Positions 32,991 through 44,427 of a stretch of 64,000 bases of DNA are shown piece by piece (within the stretch, counting starts at the first letter, position 1; each line of letters begins with the position of its first letter). A model generated the notes under the pieces. The model was not told the DNA's origin. It saw nothing but the letters and a program-made list of their open reading frames with translations, and did no database searches. Made by a program: the position numbers and the translations under genes. Origin of the DNA: Oegoconia quadripuncta (taxonomy: Eukaryota > Arthropoda > Insecta > Lepidoptera > Autostichidae); assembly GCA_949316235.1 (NCBI GenBank), contig OX438758.1:10821731-10885730 (forward strand), written 5' to 3'.

Positions 32991-34984
32991 TTTTAAATAT
33001 CTGTGTTAGGTTTAGATGTTAGGTACCTACTGCCTACCTACCTACCTACTAGATGTTAGGTGGTTAGTAGTGTTTTAAGTTATGTATAAACTTTGTAATT
33101 ATTGTTAGTTATGTATGTATGATTGTCATTGTGTTACGATATGACAAGGACGGACAGTGCATTGACGTCATAAACGATAGCAATTTCCAAAGCAATTGAG
33201 TTAGGCGGTCGGGAGGCAGGACGTCATTCCGAAGTTCATTTGTACTTCAAACGACTACGAACCTTACGCTCATGGAGTAAGGTACATTGCCACTTGAAAG
33301 CTCACGTCGAATACAGATGCGAGCCGGTACAAACGTGTTTCAGAATCAACGGGCAAACAGTGGCGGTACCTTCATACAAGCTCAAAAGCCCGGCTTGCCT
33401 TACTAAATATCTCCCGATCCCGAATAATAGATAGGTAACTATGGAAATAGTATTTATTTGTCTTCCTCTCGTGTAACAATTTCTAACTACCACTAGGGGA
33501 TGGAAGTGGTATCTTCCCATTTGTACTGTAAGCTGTATTTTCTGACTGTAAGCTGTTTGTATTTCTTGTGCAATAAAGAATAAGTATTGGAAGTCATTAG
33601 TCGGGCTTTCCCTATTTTGCTATCCTAGGCACGTCACTGCGGGCAAAACGAATTATTCTGTAGATAGGTATGCTAAGCTATCTTAATTAGCGATAGGCGA
33701 CTCCGAGATTATGTACCTAAGTTATTTAGCTAACTAAAACAGTGGTTCAATCTGATAATGGTATGGTATAATTAACCGAATGAATGTAGGTTACCTCCAA
33801 AATCGACTGCTATGTATGAATGATAGGTAAATTACTTATAAACCTGAATCATAGTTTGAAGCCAGGTAATCAGTATTTTTCCGATATTATTATTATTTTT
33901 ATTAATTTACCGAATGCTTTCGGGTAAGCACGCGTCCACCTTCATCTTCATCCTCACTTAACATCAGGCGTGATTGAGGTCAAGTGCTAACCCGTAGTGC
34001 ATAAAAAAAAGGGATAATTTTGTAAGTAGACAGGCTAATCGTAGTCATTTAGCGAGCGCTAGCTGTTGTATCCCGAAGAACAAAGTTCAGCAATTATTTC
34101 TCAGGTAGGTAGGTATTTGCTAGTATTTAACATGATGTTATTCTGATGACTGGAGCTGTATGAGATTTTAATAGTTCGCAGCAAGAGGTTATAGGTACCG
34201 AGTTCCTTTTTAAAATTTTCTATGATCTGGATGTTCTGACCTCAGGAAACTTACCTAGTAACTCATAGTAAGGGTATCGTAATTTGAGGTTGGGTAATCA
34301 ATGTGTTTGTCCGACATTATTATTAGATATGTGGTGGTGACCCATGGTGGTTGTGGTGCAAACACCAAAAATTCGATGTATTAGATGGAGGGGATAGAGG
34401 GGGAATTACTCTGATTTCGCGAAATAAAATCAAGTTCAATACTCCCATGAACAGCTGATTCGGGTCGTCGGTCGACTCGGGTCGGGCGGCAAGTACCCAC
34501 GGGCGGGCGCGCGTAGGCAACGCGTTGTTGCCATTCCGCTGCAGGCGGACCTGACGACACACACATATACACACTGCTAGCATTAATGCCATCGTATAGG
34601 CATTATTCAGACTAGTACCACTAGGAAGTTTTTGTAGTTGAAGTTTTTTTAGTTAACGGTACTGATTTAGTTTTAAGTTCAAATGAATTATTTAACTGAC
34701 CCAATCATGTGTTAAAGGGATCGGGACTAATAAAGTAGGACGTTATATAGCGAAACCAATACAATTATAATACCAATATAATTAATATAGGCAGTTTTAA
34801 AAATAAAAGTATTAATGTTTTTGTGGGGTTTTCCTTGTACACTGTGCACTCATGCCATTATGCATACTGTGGCAGAAGATACTTTAATGCTATAAATGAT
34901 AATTAAATGCTAGTGACCCGTAACTTTTGCTCTCGAGGGTATTTATTAAAAGTTGGAAGCACGATTCATATTTTTTGGAGGAGA
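32991..34984. other. Non-coding interval with repeat fragments
   Basis: Holds (tacc)n at 33,030-33,050. A possible LTR or 3' UTR around 33,130-33,600 ends in gtgcaataaagaataagtatt, a polyadenylation-type signal. A lepidopteran repeat fragment lies at 33,900-33,990 (ccttcatcttcatcctcac), a GC-rich patch at 34,455-34,560, and an arm of the distant inverted repeat at 34,693-34,742. No coding region is supported. Confidence 0.45.
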
Positions 34985-35105
34985 AAGAAAGAAAAAATTC
35001 TTTATTGTACACAGCTTAAAAATATATACAGTGATATTATTTTAACAGGTGTACAAAGGAGCAATCTTTACCCCTGTTGGTGGGATTGCTCTGATATGGA
35101 ATGAA
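34985..35105 (-). repeat. Minus-strand retroelement 3' tail fragment
   Basis: The plus strand starts with aaagaaagaaaaaattctttattgtac; on the minus strand this is a gtacaataaagaattttt end followed by (tttc)n. The 100 bp inward contain tttacccctgttggtgggattgctc. It looks like the 3' end of a LINE or SINE. 35,106-35,177 is unassigned. Confidence 0.4.
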
Positions 35106-35583
35106 AAGTAAGCTTACAGTGTATCTATACTGACCTAATGGTACTCAACGAAACTATTTATCGCTTTGATTTCTGATAACAGGAGGCCTACCACCATCTC
35201 TTATTTCCATTCAAAGTTGGCTCTAAATTGAACCGTTTGCTTATTTCGTACCACGATGTCTCTATTGCGATTCAGTTTAGGCTTGCGTTTATTTTGCGAC
35301 TCAGCGGCCGTTTTGGGTCGCAAACGATATCATTCATTCATTTTTCGCACCACCACCGTGTTTGACAGTCGCAATTGAGACGCTTATCTGTCAGAATTAG
35401 CATATCAACAAAAGTACCTAAATTGTGGCTGCATTTGGATAGATTTTACAAGCGTTTTTAAAATCAACATATTTCCGAGTGCCAAACGTGATATTAAAAC
35501 ATAAAACGTGAGTATATCTACACCTAGTGCATTTGCAATGCATGCAATGTAACGTCTGTGAATTGTAACTACTACTTCACAGG

Positions 35584-37795
35584 ATGGATGAAGATTTACT
35601 TTTCGAATTGTTAGAAGCCGATAATTCGGAAAGTAATACGAATCGCAGACGAAGAAGGCTCTTCCTTCGTGAACAATCAAATCCTTTCGAATTGGAAGAA
35701 GAAGAGTTTATTCGCCGCTACCGGTTATCAAAACAACTTGCCTTGGATCTTTGTAGCGAACTAGGGCCAATGTTAAAGCAGTGTAGAAGATCTACTGATG
35801 TATCTGTTGAGACCAAGGTAACTTATTTGAATTTTCAATCTTCAGCGTTAATAAAATCTCTTACTAAAGATATTCACCTGTCTCGAGCTCGTTTATACCC
35901 AATGTTTGTGTCCTTGCTTAGATAGTCACACTCCATGAGCCTATGCCCAATGAGTATGTACATTGTATTTTGGTGTTGCATCTCCTAATCTATAATAACA
36001 TGCCATTTCAGATTTTGACTGCGTTATCGTTCTATGCAACGGGGTCATATCAAAGACCTACAGGTGATATAGGGGCACATTCATTAGCCCAACAAACGGT
36101 GTCCACTGTTATAGCAGAAGTAACCGCCTGCTTAAATAGAACGGAGATAAGAAATAAGTACATTATATTTCCAAGGACTGCACAAGACAGGAATAACGTT
36201 AGAGCAGCGTGAGTACATATTGAATCCATTGCCAACACTGGATATCTGTGAAGGGGATTTAAATGAATAATAATAATCTAGAAATATTAAATTACAGATT
36301 CTTCGACAAATTTGGAATTCCTGGAGTTATGGGATGCATTGACTGCACTCATGTAGCCATAGTGAGACCTACCGAACATGAGGAAAGATATTTTTGCAGA
36401 AAGCATTACCACTCCTTGAACGTACAATTGGTTGGTACCAAATTAATGATTATCATAATTCATATAATTTATTATATTAATTATTATTTATTATATGGTA
36501 ATAATTTATTGTAATCAATATTATTTTTTCTAATCCATCTGAGACTGTAGGTATAATAAAAAACTATTATGCCCTCTGAAAATGTATGGGGTTGGCCTAT
36601 ACTCAGCAGTGGACGTCCTGTGACTGATATGATGATGATGTACCTTTTTCAGATTTGTGATGCAAATATGCAAATCACGAGTGTTGATGCAAGCTTCGGT
36701 GGGGCAACTCACGATTCATTTATATGGAATCAACATCCTATAAAAACTCATTTGGAGGGTCTGAATGAAACTACATGGCTACTTGGTATGTATTGTTATT
36801 TTTATTTATTACTTTACATTTGAACTTAGACGACTAAACAAAAATAAAAAGTACATATTATAAAATCAGTCCCTTTTCATATTAATAATACTAAGAAACT
36901 ACATGGCTACTTAGTATGATTGTTTATATTTATTCATCTATTTCTTTTTATTTATTACTTTAGACATTCTGAACTTAAATGACTAAACAAAAGTAAAATT
37001 GTTACATATAAAATCAGTCTCTTTTCGTATTAAGAATCATCAGCCGAAAGGCGTCCTCGGACAAAGGCCTCCCCCAAAGATCTCCACATTAAGTGGTCCT
37101 GCGCTGCCCGCATCCAAGAATACTAAACTCAACTAACATAATATAATTCAATAACGTATGCTGTCTCATATAACTATGGCCCATACTCCCTCATCAAGAG
37201 GAAAGGTCTATATCCCAGCAGTGGGATGTTTATGGACTGGATGGTGTGACCTATATAATAATTTTTAATTTTAGTATAGGTATATTTGGTCAAGTAACTT
37301 GTACGTACAATAACATCCTTTTGTTTTGTAATCTCAGCACACATTATACATTTTGCCTTACTCAAAAAATTTAATTTTACAGGTGATTCAGGATATCCAA
37401 TAAGGAAATACATGATGACACCAATAGTTAATGCGATACCAGACACTCCAGAGAGTTACTACACGGATTTACATGTTCGTACTAGAAATATTGTAGAGCG
37501 AACAATTGGGCTACTTAAAGCTCGATTTAGATGCCTTTTAGTACATCGAGTACTACACTATTCTCCGGAAGTAGCTGCATCCATTGTGAATGCTTGTGTT
37601 ATACTTCATAACATTTGCAATAAGGCAAACGTGCACGTACAAGAATTGAGCGACTCTGAGATGCAGCGTGAAGTACAAATGCAGAGGAGTGATGAAGACT
37701 CCAGTTCCACCAACAGGGCTAATGACGATCTTCGTCGAGGATCAGACACAAGGGCAGCGCTCATTCGTCGGTTGTGGCAGGGGCGGCGGACCTAA
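35584..37795 (+). CDS. PIF/Harbinger transposase (HARBI1-like), five exons
   Basis: Exons: 35,584-35,817; 36,012-36,208; 36,298-36,430; 36,653-36,785; 37,383-37,795. All introns are GT-AG and the total of 1,110 nt keeps one open frame of 369 aa. DDE_Tnp_4 landmarks: ATGSYQRP (exon 2), GCIDCTHVAI (first Asp, exon 3), ICDANMQITSVDASFGGATHDSF (exon 4), GDSGYP (exon 5), and RNIVERTIGLLKARF with the catalytic Glu. HARBI1-type enzymes cut and insert at 3-bp targets and need a Myb-like partner for nuclear entry and DNA binding; that partner is encoded opposite, at 38,078-39,772. The C-terminal 40 residues are polar. Confidence 0.92.
36560..36650 (+). repeat. RTE-type LINE 3' tail inside intron 3 of the transposase
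   Basis: The string ggcctatactcagcagtgg followed by tgatatgatgatgatg is the typical 3' end of lepidopteran RTE/BovB-like elements, with a gat repeat tail. It sits just before the exon 4 acceptor. Confidence 0.6.
37030..37250 (+). repeat. RTE/SINE-like fragments in intron 4 of the transposase
   Basis: Cctcggacaaaggcctcccc (37,054) and atatcccagcagtgggatgt (37,209) are strings that I recognise from lepidopteran RTE-related repeats. In addition, aactacatggctactt(g/a)gtatg occurs at the exon 4 end (36,769) and again at 36,896, a short intronic duplication that copies the splice donor. Confidence 0.5.
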
Positions 37796-38077
37796 AAAAT
37801 TATATACACATGTATAAGTAGTACCTACTTATTATCAATGACATTATAATTTTCATTAAACTCATATAATCGTATGTTTATATTTTTTATTTTTTTCCTG
37901 ACTACGGAACAGAGAGGGTTATGATTTTAACAGGCTATGTATGTTCATCTGTTCCCTCATATCTCCGAAACTACTTTCCACTTTTAACAAATGAGGTATC
38001 GTTGGAAGCGTCTTATTCTTCTGCAGGTAATAGGCTATATGGCATTACACTAAATTCAATATTACATTTTTGTGTAC

Positions 38078-39772
38078 TTACCTAGAGTTGGAGAGGAGCC
38101 TTCTAATATCCCTTAATTCCAGGATCACCTCAGATATTAACTCGTTCCGCCTTTCCTCTATCTGAATCCTTTGTTGAGACAGTCCTATGACAGTGCGCCT
38201 AGATGCCTCTTGTGTCATTGGGGGCTCCCGGCGTCGGACTCGCCGACGATGTCGTGGGGTACCGCGTGGGCTCTGGAGGGCCTGAGAAGTTGCAGGTGGA
38301 GGTCCACCTCCTCCTCCAGGAGGGGGAGGGTGAGGCGTAGTTGCAGTCACAGCAGGTGGTGGAGGTGAAATTACTGTAGGTACAATATTAATTTGGCTAT
38401 TTGAAGTGCTGGGTTGAACGTTGTTTGCCGCCATTTCGGAAATAATTTCAGAGTCATCTTCGATAATTTCTTGCAATTGCATAGGGGTTTCGCACAATGT
38501 TCCCGTTGGCTCCAACGTATTGGCATGTTCTATTTCCTAAAACCAAAGTGTTTTTATTATTAATAAAATATATTGTATTGTGTGATTACTCCTAATTATT
38601 ACCCCTAATTCGGGAGGTCCAGGTTCGATCCCCAAGCCATGTACCAATGAGTTTTTAAATTTAATTTAATTACTTATGTACATTATCCGATACTCCTAAA
38701 CAGTGAAGGAAAACATTGTAAGGAAACCTGCAAGCCTGAGAAGTAATAAATTCGAAGGCTTGTGAAATCTCCAACCTACACTGGGCCAGCGTGGTGGCCT
38801 ATGGCCCTTACTCCCTCATTAAGAGGGAAGGTCTAGATCCCTGCAGTGAGATGTTTATGGTCTAATGATGATTGTGTTGTGTTACATACTCTCCATAATC
38901 AGTAAGTACCTAAGTATTTATAACAATGAAACAAGTTATTTAGAAACATGGTTTGTTTAAAAAAGAAATGATTTTTTATAGGTTGAATTGAAATCCTGTA
39001 GTACTCTATCACACACGTCTAAAACGATTCACACATTCAGAAGTTATCGTGGAATAAAAGTGCATATATGTAACATGTGCCCTGAAAACTTTACAATCAA
39101 TAAATATATTTTTGTTAGGAACTAAATATTTTTCATTACCACTCACTTGATCAAAAGGTTCCACTCTAATGCCTGGAAGGCCACTTCCAAAGGTATCCCC
39201 CAAAATTTGTAGGAACTTCTTGTCCATCTCGGTCAAGGGTTTGCCAGTAGATGGACCACCTCCTGTTTGATTATGGGAAGCTCTGGCTGCAGCGACTTTT
39301 GATTTCAATTTCGATTTAAAGTCGTTCCAGTACTATAAAAAGTATAAACGGTAAAATGTATTACATTTATCCTTATTAGAAGACTAAGTCTAAATATTAT
39401 GTTTTAATTAAAGTAGGTACTACAGAGTGTTTATTTCAATGAGAACTTACTTTGCACCATCCCTTCCAGTCTTTGAGAGCGCCATCACCCTGACTGTTTA
39501 AAAGTCGGGCCACCGTCTCCCACATCCTCCTGGAGAATTCCCGAGCCTGGGTAGTTTTATTATACCCAGTCGCGATGTTTTTATTTTTATTTAAAAACTC
39601 CCACAATATCTCCAACTGGGCATAGGTAACCCGACGTCGTGGACCCTCCTCGCTATAAAAAATATAAACACTTCTTAAGATTTAGAACTAAGAGTACATT
39701 AAACTTTGTTGCAGGTTTGCGCACGGAAAACGAGGGGGCTGAACGCCACACAGTAAAATTTACTTACGTCAT
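38078..39772 (-). CDS. Myb/SANT-like DNA-binding partner of the Harbinger element, four exons
   Basis: Minus-strand exons: 39,772-39,768 (ATG AC), 39,652-39,451, 39,332-39,147 and 38,536-38,078. They add to 852 nt, one open frame of 283 aa, and every intron is GT-AG. Exon 2 starts EEGPRRRVTYAQLEILWEFL and contains FSRRMWETVARLLNSQG and KDWKGWCK, a Myb/SANT-like domain with spaced tryptophans. Exon 4 holds a proline/glycine-rich stretch (about 38,290-38,370), a basic RRRVRRREPP run and a C-terminal helix. Family role: bind the TIRs and carry the transposase into the nucleus. The tiny first exon is inferred from phase and a GTAAGT donor. Its stop TAA overlaps a donor-like site. Confidence 0.8.
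38600..38880 (+). repeat. SINE-like lepidopteran repeat in the intron of the Myb-like gene
   Basis: Ggttcgatccccaagccatg (38,623), cagcgtggtggcctatggccc (38,790) and agggaaggtctagatccctgcagtgagatg (38,825) follow the order of a well-known non-autonomous lepidopteran repeat that ends in a (tgatga)-like tail. It is within the 38,537-39,146 intron. Confidence 0.6.
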
Positions 39773-40353
39773 TATTCAGCAGTTCAAAATATTTCACTTC
39801 ACTTCTTTACTACTACTATTTTGGCAAAAACTTTTTCTGCATAAAAAATCCCGCGCGTGTAGACTAAATTTGATGTTGAGTCTATGAAGTTCGTTTAGAA
39901 AGACAGATAATATGTCGATTTATAAAACCGGTAACGATCACAACTTTCTCAATGAAGCACAGAATTTTAGATTTTGTTTGTAATTTCTTTCAACTTAACG
40001 TAATACCTATATAATTACAGCAAAAATTTTAATATTTATTAATAAAATAACAATAAAACTTGATATAATAGGAAACCGATAAATCTACAACATTCTTCGT
40101 AAACTAATAAAGTCATCTCCGTTAGAGCGAGACAAACCTATAAAGTTTGTGTATAATAGTGTTCCTGTCACACGTTGCGATTCATAGACAAAATATTAGT
40201 GCTTTTTGTTAACCATTCATTCAGCAAGCAGACCAAATGCTATTCAACTTATTAGAGATGGTGGTACGAAATCAAACGATTCAATTTCAGATCCTAAATT
40301 GATCTGCTCTGCAATTGACTAGTTTTTTAAAAGATGATGGTAGGCCTGCTGGT

Positions 40354-40840
40354 TTTTTTAATTTCTCATGTAAGTGAATTTTTGTTCTTATGAGAAATAA
40401 ACATATCTCTAACCTCATATTTTTCAACATTTTTGTAACTAAAGTAGGGACCAAATAATTTTTAAAACAATGAGAATACTTTTATTTAGGGTTTAAAAAA
40501 TATTATTACAATGTCATGGAGTGTGGGCCAATTTATTATGAACTCTAATTAAATTCTATGTATGAACATTCCCGACGACGCGCGGGGGCTCGGGCGCACT
40601 GCCTTGGGGAAGCTGCGAGGAGCGGTCGGCGCACTGGCGTGTGGCGAGGGGGCTCGGGCGCACAACCGTGGGGAAGCCCTCTCGGCGGCTCTCAGCACAT
40701 CCGTAACGTTGTTTTTCTGAGTCGAAGCGTGGTCGCCTCGGGTGAGCATGGCCATGGCACACGTGGCTAATGTCTAATTTTGGGTTAGCAGTCATCGTGT
40801 TAAAGAAAATTGTTGTTCCATCAATTATCTAACTAGCGAC
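40354..40840. other. Non-coding interval
   Basis: AT-rich to 40,558, then a GC-rich block at 40,570-40,745 that repeats ggggctcgggcgca twice (40,585 and 40,649), with cttggggaagc / gtggggaagcc. No protein was recognised in either strand. Confidence 0.4.
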
Positions 40841-41390
40841 GTGCAAATCCAACAGAAGTTAAAGGAAAATTTACAAAAAATTAAAACGGATCACATGAAT
40901 CAGGAAGAAGTAGTAAAGGAAAATTTACAAAAAATTAAAACGGATCACATGAATCAGGAAGAAGTAGGAACAATTTATCCACTTTGCGAAGAATATAAAG
41001 ACATATTTTATTCTGAAGGAATACCATTATCTTTTACTAACGAGGTAAAACATTTTTTTTGAACCAAAAATGACGAACCCATCTATGTGAAACTCTATCG
41101 CCAATCTCCCAATCAAACAATGGAAATTCAAAATCAAGTTGGTAATCTATTAGGTGATAACATAGCCCAATCCAGCTATTCACCTTGGAGTGCACCAGTA
41201 CATGTAGTTCCAAAAAATTAGATTTCTCTGTTGAACAAAATTACCGCATGGTTGTGGATTATAGAAAGTTAAACGAAGTAACTTGTGATGATAAATATCC
41301 CTTACCTAATATTACTGATCAGTTTGATAAACTAGACAATAGTATTTATTTTTCCACACTAGATTTCAAGCAAAAAGAAATGCGTCAGGC
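40841..41390 (+). pseudogene. Ty3/gypsy reverse transcriptase, N-terminal fragment
   Basis: The translation shows EYKDIFYSEGIPLSFTNEVKH, then PIYVKLYRQSPNQ, YSPWSAPVHVVPK, YRMVVDYRKLNEVTCDDKYPLPNI and YFSTLDFKQ, the first RT blocks of gypsy/17.6-type Pol. Frameshifts lie near 41,060 and 41,215, and the catalytic YLDD region is missing, so it is inactive. A 54-bp in-frame tandem duplication (40,860-40,913 and 40,914-40,967) precedes the RT. The element breaks off near 41,380. Confidence 0.88.
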
Positions 41391-41393
41391 ATT

Positions 41394-41526
41394 CGCTTAA
41401 AGCGCTTAGGTGTCTTATCACCATCTAAAAGGTCCCAGACGAAGTCAGCAGTCAGCACTGTGAGCGAAACACCTGATTCTTTGTGTTATGCTACTGGTAT
41501 AGATATCATTAAACTGCAGCAAGGTT
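41394..41526 (+). other. Short open segment of unknown origin
   Basis: Just after the gypsy break a frame reads LKRLGVLSPSKRSQTKSAVS and on to IDIIKLQQG, then a stop at about 41,526. Composition is like normal protein, serine-rich and without low complexity. It could be an exon of a captured gene, with a weak donor (gcaaggttag), or chance. Not recognised. Confidence 0.2.
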
Positions 41527-41900
41527 AGTCACGATTTTTTTTACAGGGCATTTAAATAAGTTTTTCTTTTTCACCATGCCACATTTTATAAACTGCAACT
41601 GTTTACATAATTGATACCTCGAAGTTGAACATCTTATCATCTTACCTTATTGGAGTGGACCGAGCAGGAAGTGGAACGATATTGGATGAATACAATTGCA
41701 TAGATCGCGGTATCACCACTACAGTCCTCGTCGTCACTTCCACGAATCTTCTCTAAAAGATCGACTTAATGCTGGCATATACATATGAATTGCCCATGTA
41801 CTGCTTGCTCTCCATATAACTGCTGCATGGAGCTGATTAGGAAAATTGGGACATTTACTTATTATAAATATTTACAGGCTGTGTAATTGCCAAACAAATG

Positions 41901-42247
41901 TATCGAGACAATTTATTATAAATAACTAATCCTGGGATGCAAACGGGGACCACATACGATATGGGAACATTTATTAACGTGATGCCAAAGTGTATGCAAT
42001 AGGCACTCGCTCCCATTAACCTATAGCTAAAAAATAACAGTTGAAAAATAACATGTAACAGTAGGTACACCGAATAACAGTGCATTCGGAACCTGATCCT
42101 TCACTCGATTATGGTAGGAATGAGATTTCCCCGTGAGAGTTGTTGGAGACAATCTCTCTTAAAATGAAGCTTCCTAAGAGTACACATAAAAATATGATAC
42201 CCAATTGTTTACACTCGACTCATGTTATGGTTATGGAGAAGTGATGA
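41901..42247. repeat. Local duplication, copy 1
   Basis: 41,901-42,247 matches 43,017-44,907 apart from two insertions in the latter. Shared strings include aatcctgggatgcaaacgg, cccccgtgagagttgttgg-type sequence and catgttatggttatggagaa. The flanks, 41,527-41,900 and 42,248-43,016, contain no gene. Confidence 0.85.
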
Positions 42248-43087
42248 ATATTATTAATTAGGAACCAGCCGGCCCATGAAAGTATTATGATGCTTGTGTG
42301 TAACGATGACACGAGATTCTATGCCTTAAAAAAGGTAATTCTAATAATTGGATTAAAATATGGTTAGTTAGATGACCGGCAAAGAATGCCTCACAGGCGA
42401 AGGTGCGCGAGCTACGCAGCGTACCAACAAATGGACCGATTAGATTGCTCACATTTTGAGCATTTAATTAATTAGTTTACAAAGAATACTTGATCCTTTG
42501 TCGAGCGATTAGGACGTGTGTTATTAAATCGTGTGCATCATTAAGTTTTTTACGCGCAGTACGCATAGGTACTATTGTTTGTGGGCCGACCGGTTCTAAA
42601 CAGTTACTCGCGTTTATCGCGAGGTTCGCGATAACTAATTAGATTGCACGGCATTCAATAATGCGCTTTATGAATAATGAGTGAAGACATGATTCAGGAC
42701 GACCAGGTCGTCCAGGAGAATGTGTTTACAGAAGAGAACCATAATGGACCTAATACATTTAGCTGGGGATGACTACCGATCCAGATTCGATTAGTAAGCG
42801 CGGACGAGATGAAGATGATGATGAAATCTGGACTGTGGTAGAGAATTTCCCTGTGGTAGGATGGTGATTGAAGAGAAAACCCATATCGAACATCGACATT
42901 TCATAGATAACTCGGGCAAAGATGTCGCAAGCTCTTTAGACACTGTGAAGCCTTACGTTATCTGTTCTCGTTGTCAGATGATCTAGTCCAATGAAATGTA
43001 AACAATAGGAACTATTTATCGAGACAATTTATTATAAATAACTAATCCTGGGATGCAAACGGTGACCACATACGATATGGGAACATA

Positions 43088-44396
43088 AAGGGTGTCTCAG
43101 AATGTTTTTCGTTTTTGAATTGACCAATACGCGCCAACCACAGGTAGCAGGGGGAGGGGAGTGGTCTCAAACGCTTGGCCGGCTTGTTAAGTTTAGTAGC
43201 CATGAATCGTTTCACGGGACTGCAGCGCGCGTTTTGCGTGCGTGCGTTTTATAAAAACAACGATTCCTACACTGTTGTTCGTCGTCTCTACAGGACACAT
43301 TTTAATTTAACAAGCTTAAAACATGTGCCTAGTGCCAATTTAATTAAGCATTGGGTGTGCAAGTTTGAAGAGACTGGGAATACAATGCCGGACAAATCTT
43401 CTGGGCGCAAAAGGACATCAAGAACGAACATGAACGTCGACCGCGTTTGCCAGTCTGTTATGGAGGACCCACGACAGTCGTTGAGATTGCGCGCAGCTTC
43501 TCTTAATTTGAACAAATCTACGGTTCATCGCATTATTTCGAAAAACTTACATTTTCACCCCTATAAAATTGTTATTGTTCAAGAAATGAAAGCTGATGAT
43601 CCCGATAAACGAGTCGAATTCTGCAGGACAATGAAAAACCGTTTTAGGAGTTTCAATAACATCTGGTTCTCCGACGAATCGAATTTTCACATCAACGGTC
43701 ATGTGAATAAACAAAATTGCAGATACTGGGCTTCTGAGAATCCACTAGAACTGCATCGGAAGCCCTTGCACTCACCAAAAGTGGTTGTTTGGGCTGCCAT
43801 ATCAAGTCAAGGAATTATCGGTCCTTATTTTTTTGAGGATGGCCGAGGTCGAACTCAGACCGTTAATTCTGATCGATATTGCCATATGATCCGGACTTTT
43901 TTGGCTACAGAAATGCAAAACCAGTATAGCTACAACCGCAATACCTTTTTCCAGCAAGATGGAGCCACTTTTCATGTTACAAATGACTCATTAGCTGCTC
44001 TTCACGATTTATTCCCTGGAAGAGTGATAAGTCGCCGAGGAGACATCAACTGGCCACCGAGGAGCCCTGATTTAACGCCTGCTGATTTTTTCCTATGGGG
44101 CTACCTAAAAAGTAAAGTTTACAATCCATTGCCACCCAACCTGAATGTTTTGAAGCAAAGAATCACTGAAGAAATCAACTCTATTCCAAGAGCGACGCTC
44201 CAGCGAGTGATTGAAAATTTTGGCTCCAGGCTAAATGAGTGTGAACAAGTGAATGGTGCGCATTTACAAACGGTTGTTTTTCATAAATAAACTTCAAGAA
44301 CTGCTCTTTAATTTAACAACAAATAAAACGAGTTTTAATTGATATTGTTGTTTTGTATTTAACATCTAAAAACGAAAAACATTCTGAGACACCCTT
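43088..44396 (+). mobile_element. Intact DD41D (rosa-like) Tc1/mariner element, 1.3 kb
   Basis: The ends are perfect inverted repeats: AAGGGTGTCTCAGAATGTTT at 43,088 and its complement ending at 44,396, for about 29 bp. TA flanks both sides (43,086-43,087 and 44,397-44,398). The duplicated unit at 41,901 provides the unoccupied site. ORF, TIRs and TA duplication are all in place, so this looks like a recent, possibly active, copy. Confidence 0.95.
43202..44290 (+). CDS. DD41D (rosa-like) transposase, 362 aa
   Basis: The ATG at 43,202 is the first in frame; the frame extends nine codons upstream without an ATG. The N-terminal HTH part contains FTGLQRAFCVRAF, VRRLYRTHF, then SSGRKRTSRT, and LRAASLNLNKSTVHRII. 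Catalytic part: IWFSDESNFHI (first Asp), VVVWAAIS, FFQQDGATFHV (second), and PPRSPDLTPADFFLWGYLK (third, 41 residues after the second). It should bind the flanking TIRs and integrate at TA. No stops or shifts. Length fits the family. Confidence 0.95.
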   Translation: MNRFTGLQRAFCVRAFYKNNDSYTVVRRLYRTHFNLTSLKHVPSANLIKHWVCKFEETGNTMPDKSSGRKRTSRTNMNVDRVCQSVMEDPRQSLRLRAASLNLNKSTVHRIISKNLHFHPYKIVIVQEMKADDPDKRVEFCRTMKNRFRSFNNIWFSDESNFHINGHVNKQNCRYWASENPLELHRKPLHSPKVVVWAAISSQGIIGPYFFEDGRGRTQTVNSDRYCHMIRTFLATEMQNQYSYNRNTFFQQDGATFHVTNDSLAALHDLFPGRVISRRGDINWPPRSPDLTPADFFLWGYLKSKVYNPLPPNLNVLKQRITEEINSIPRATLQRVIENFGSRLNECEQVNGAHLQTVVFHK

Positions 44397-44427
44397 TATT
44401 AACGTGATGCCAAAGTATGTGCAATAG

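Larger units (their letters stand above)
29239..34742. repeat. Distant imperfect inverted repeat (about 50-bp arms, 5.4 kb apart)
   Basis: 29,239-29,288 (ggtcctaatttattaaccc..., cgatcccgtcaacacatgat) and the complement of 34,693-34,742 agree at roughly 80% by eye. The enclosed sequence holds a DD41D remnant, a SINE and no gene that would own such ends. Arms could be two separate copies of one repeat. Confidence 0.4.
35178..40353 (+). mobile_element. PIF/Harbinger transposon, apparently complete
   Basis: The left end (aacaggaggcctaccaccatct, about 35,178) and the complement of the right end (aaccagcaggcctaccatcatc, about 40,353) match. So do longer blocks further in, such as atttcgtaccac(g/c)atgtctc-type sequence at 35,245 and 40,265. 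Inside are a five-exon transposase on the plus strand and a four-exon Myb/SANT-like gene on the minus strand, facing each other. Two proteins and TIRs are the full Harbinger kit. A 3-bp target duplication could not be fixed by eye. Both genes are intact in phase, so the copy may be recent. Confidence 0.87.

Noticed and set aside
38171..38368. Plus-strand Ser/Arg-rich ORF
   Set aside because: Antisense shadow of the proline/glycine-rich exon of the Myb-like gene.
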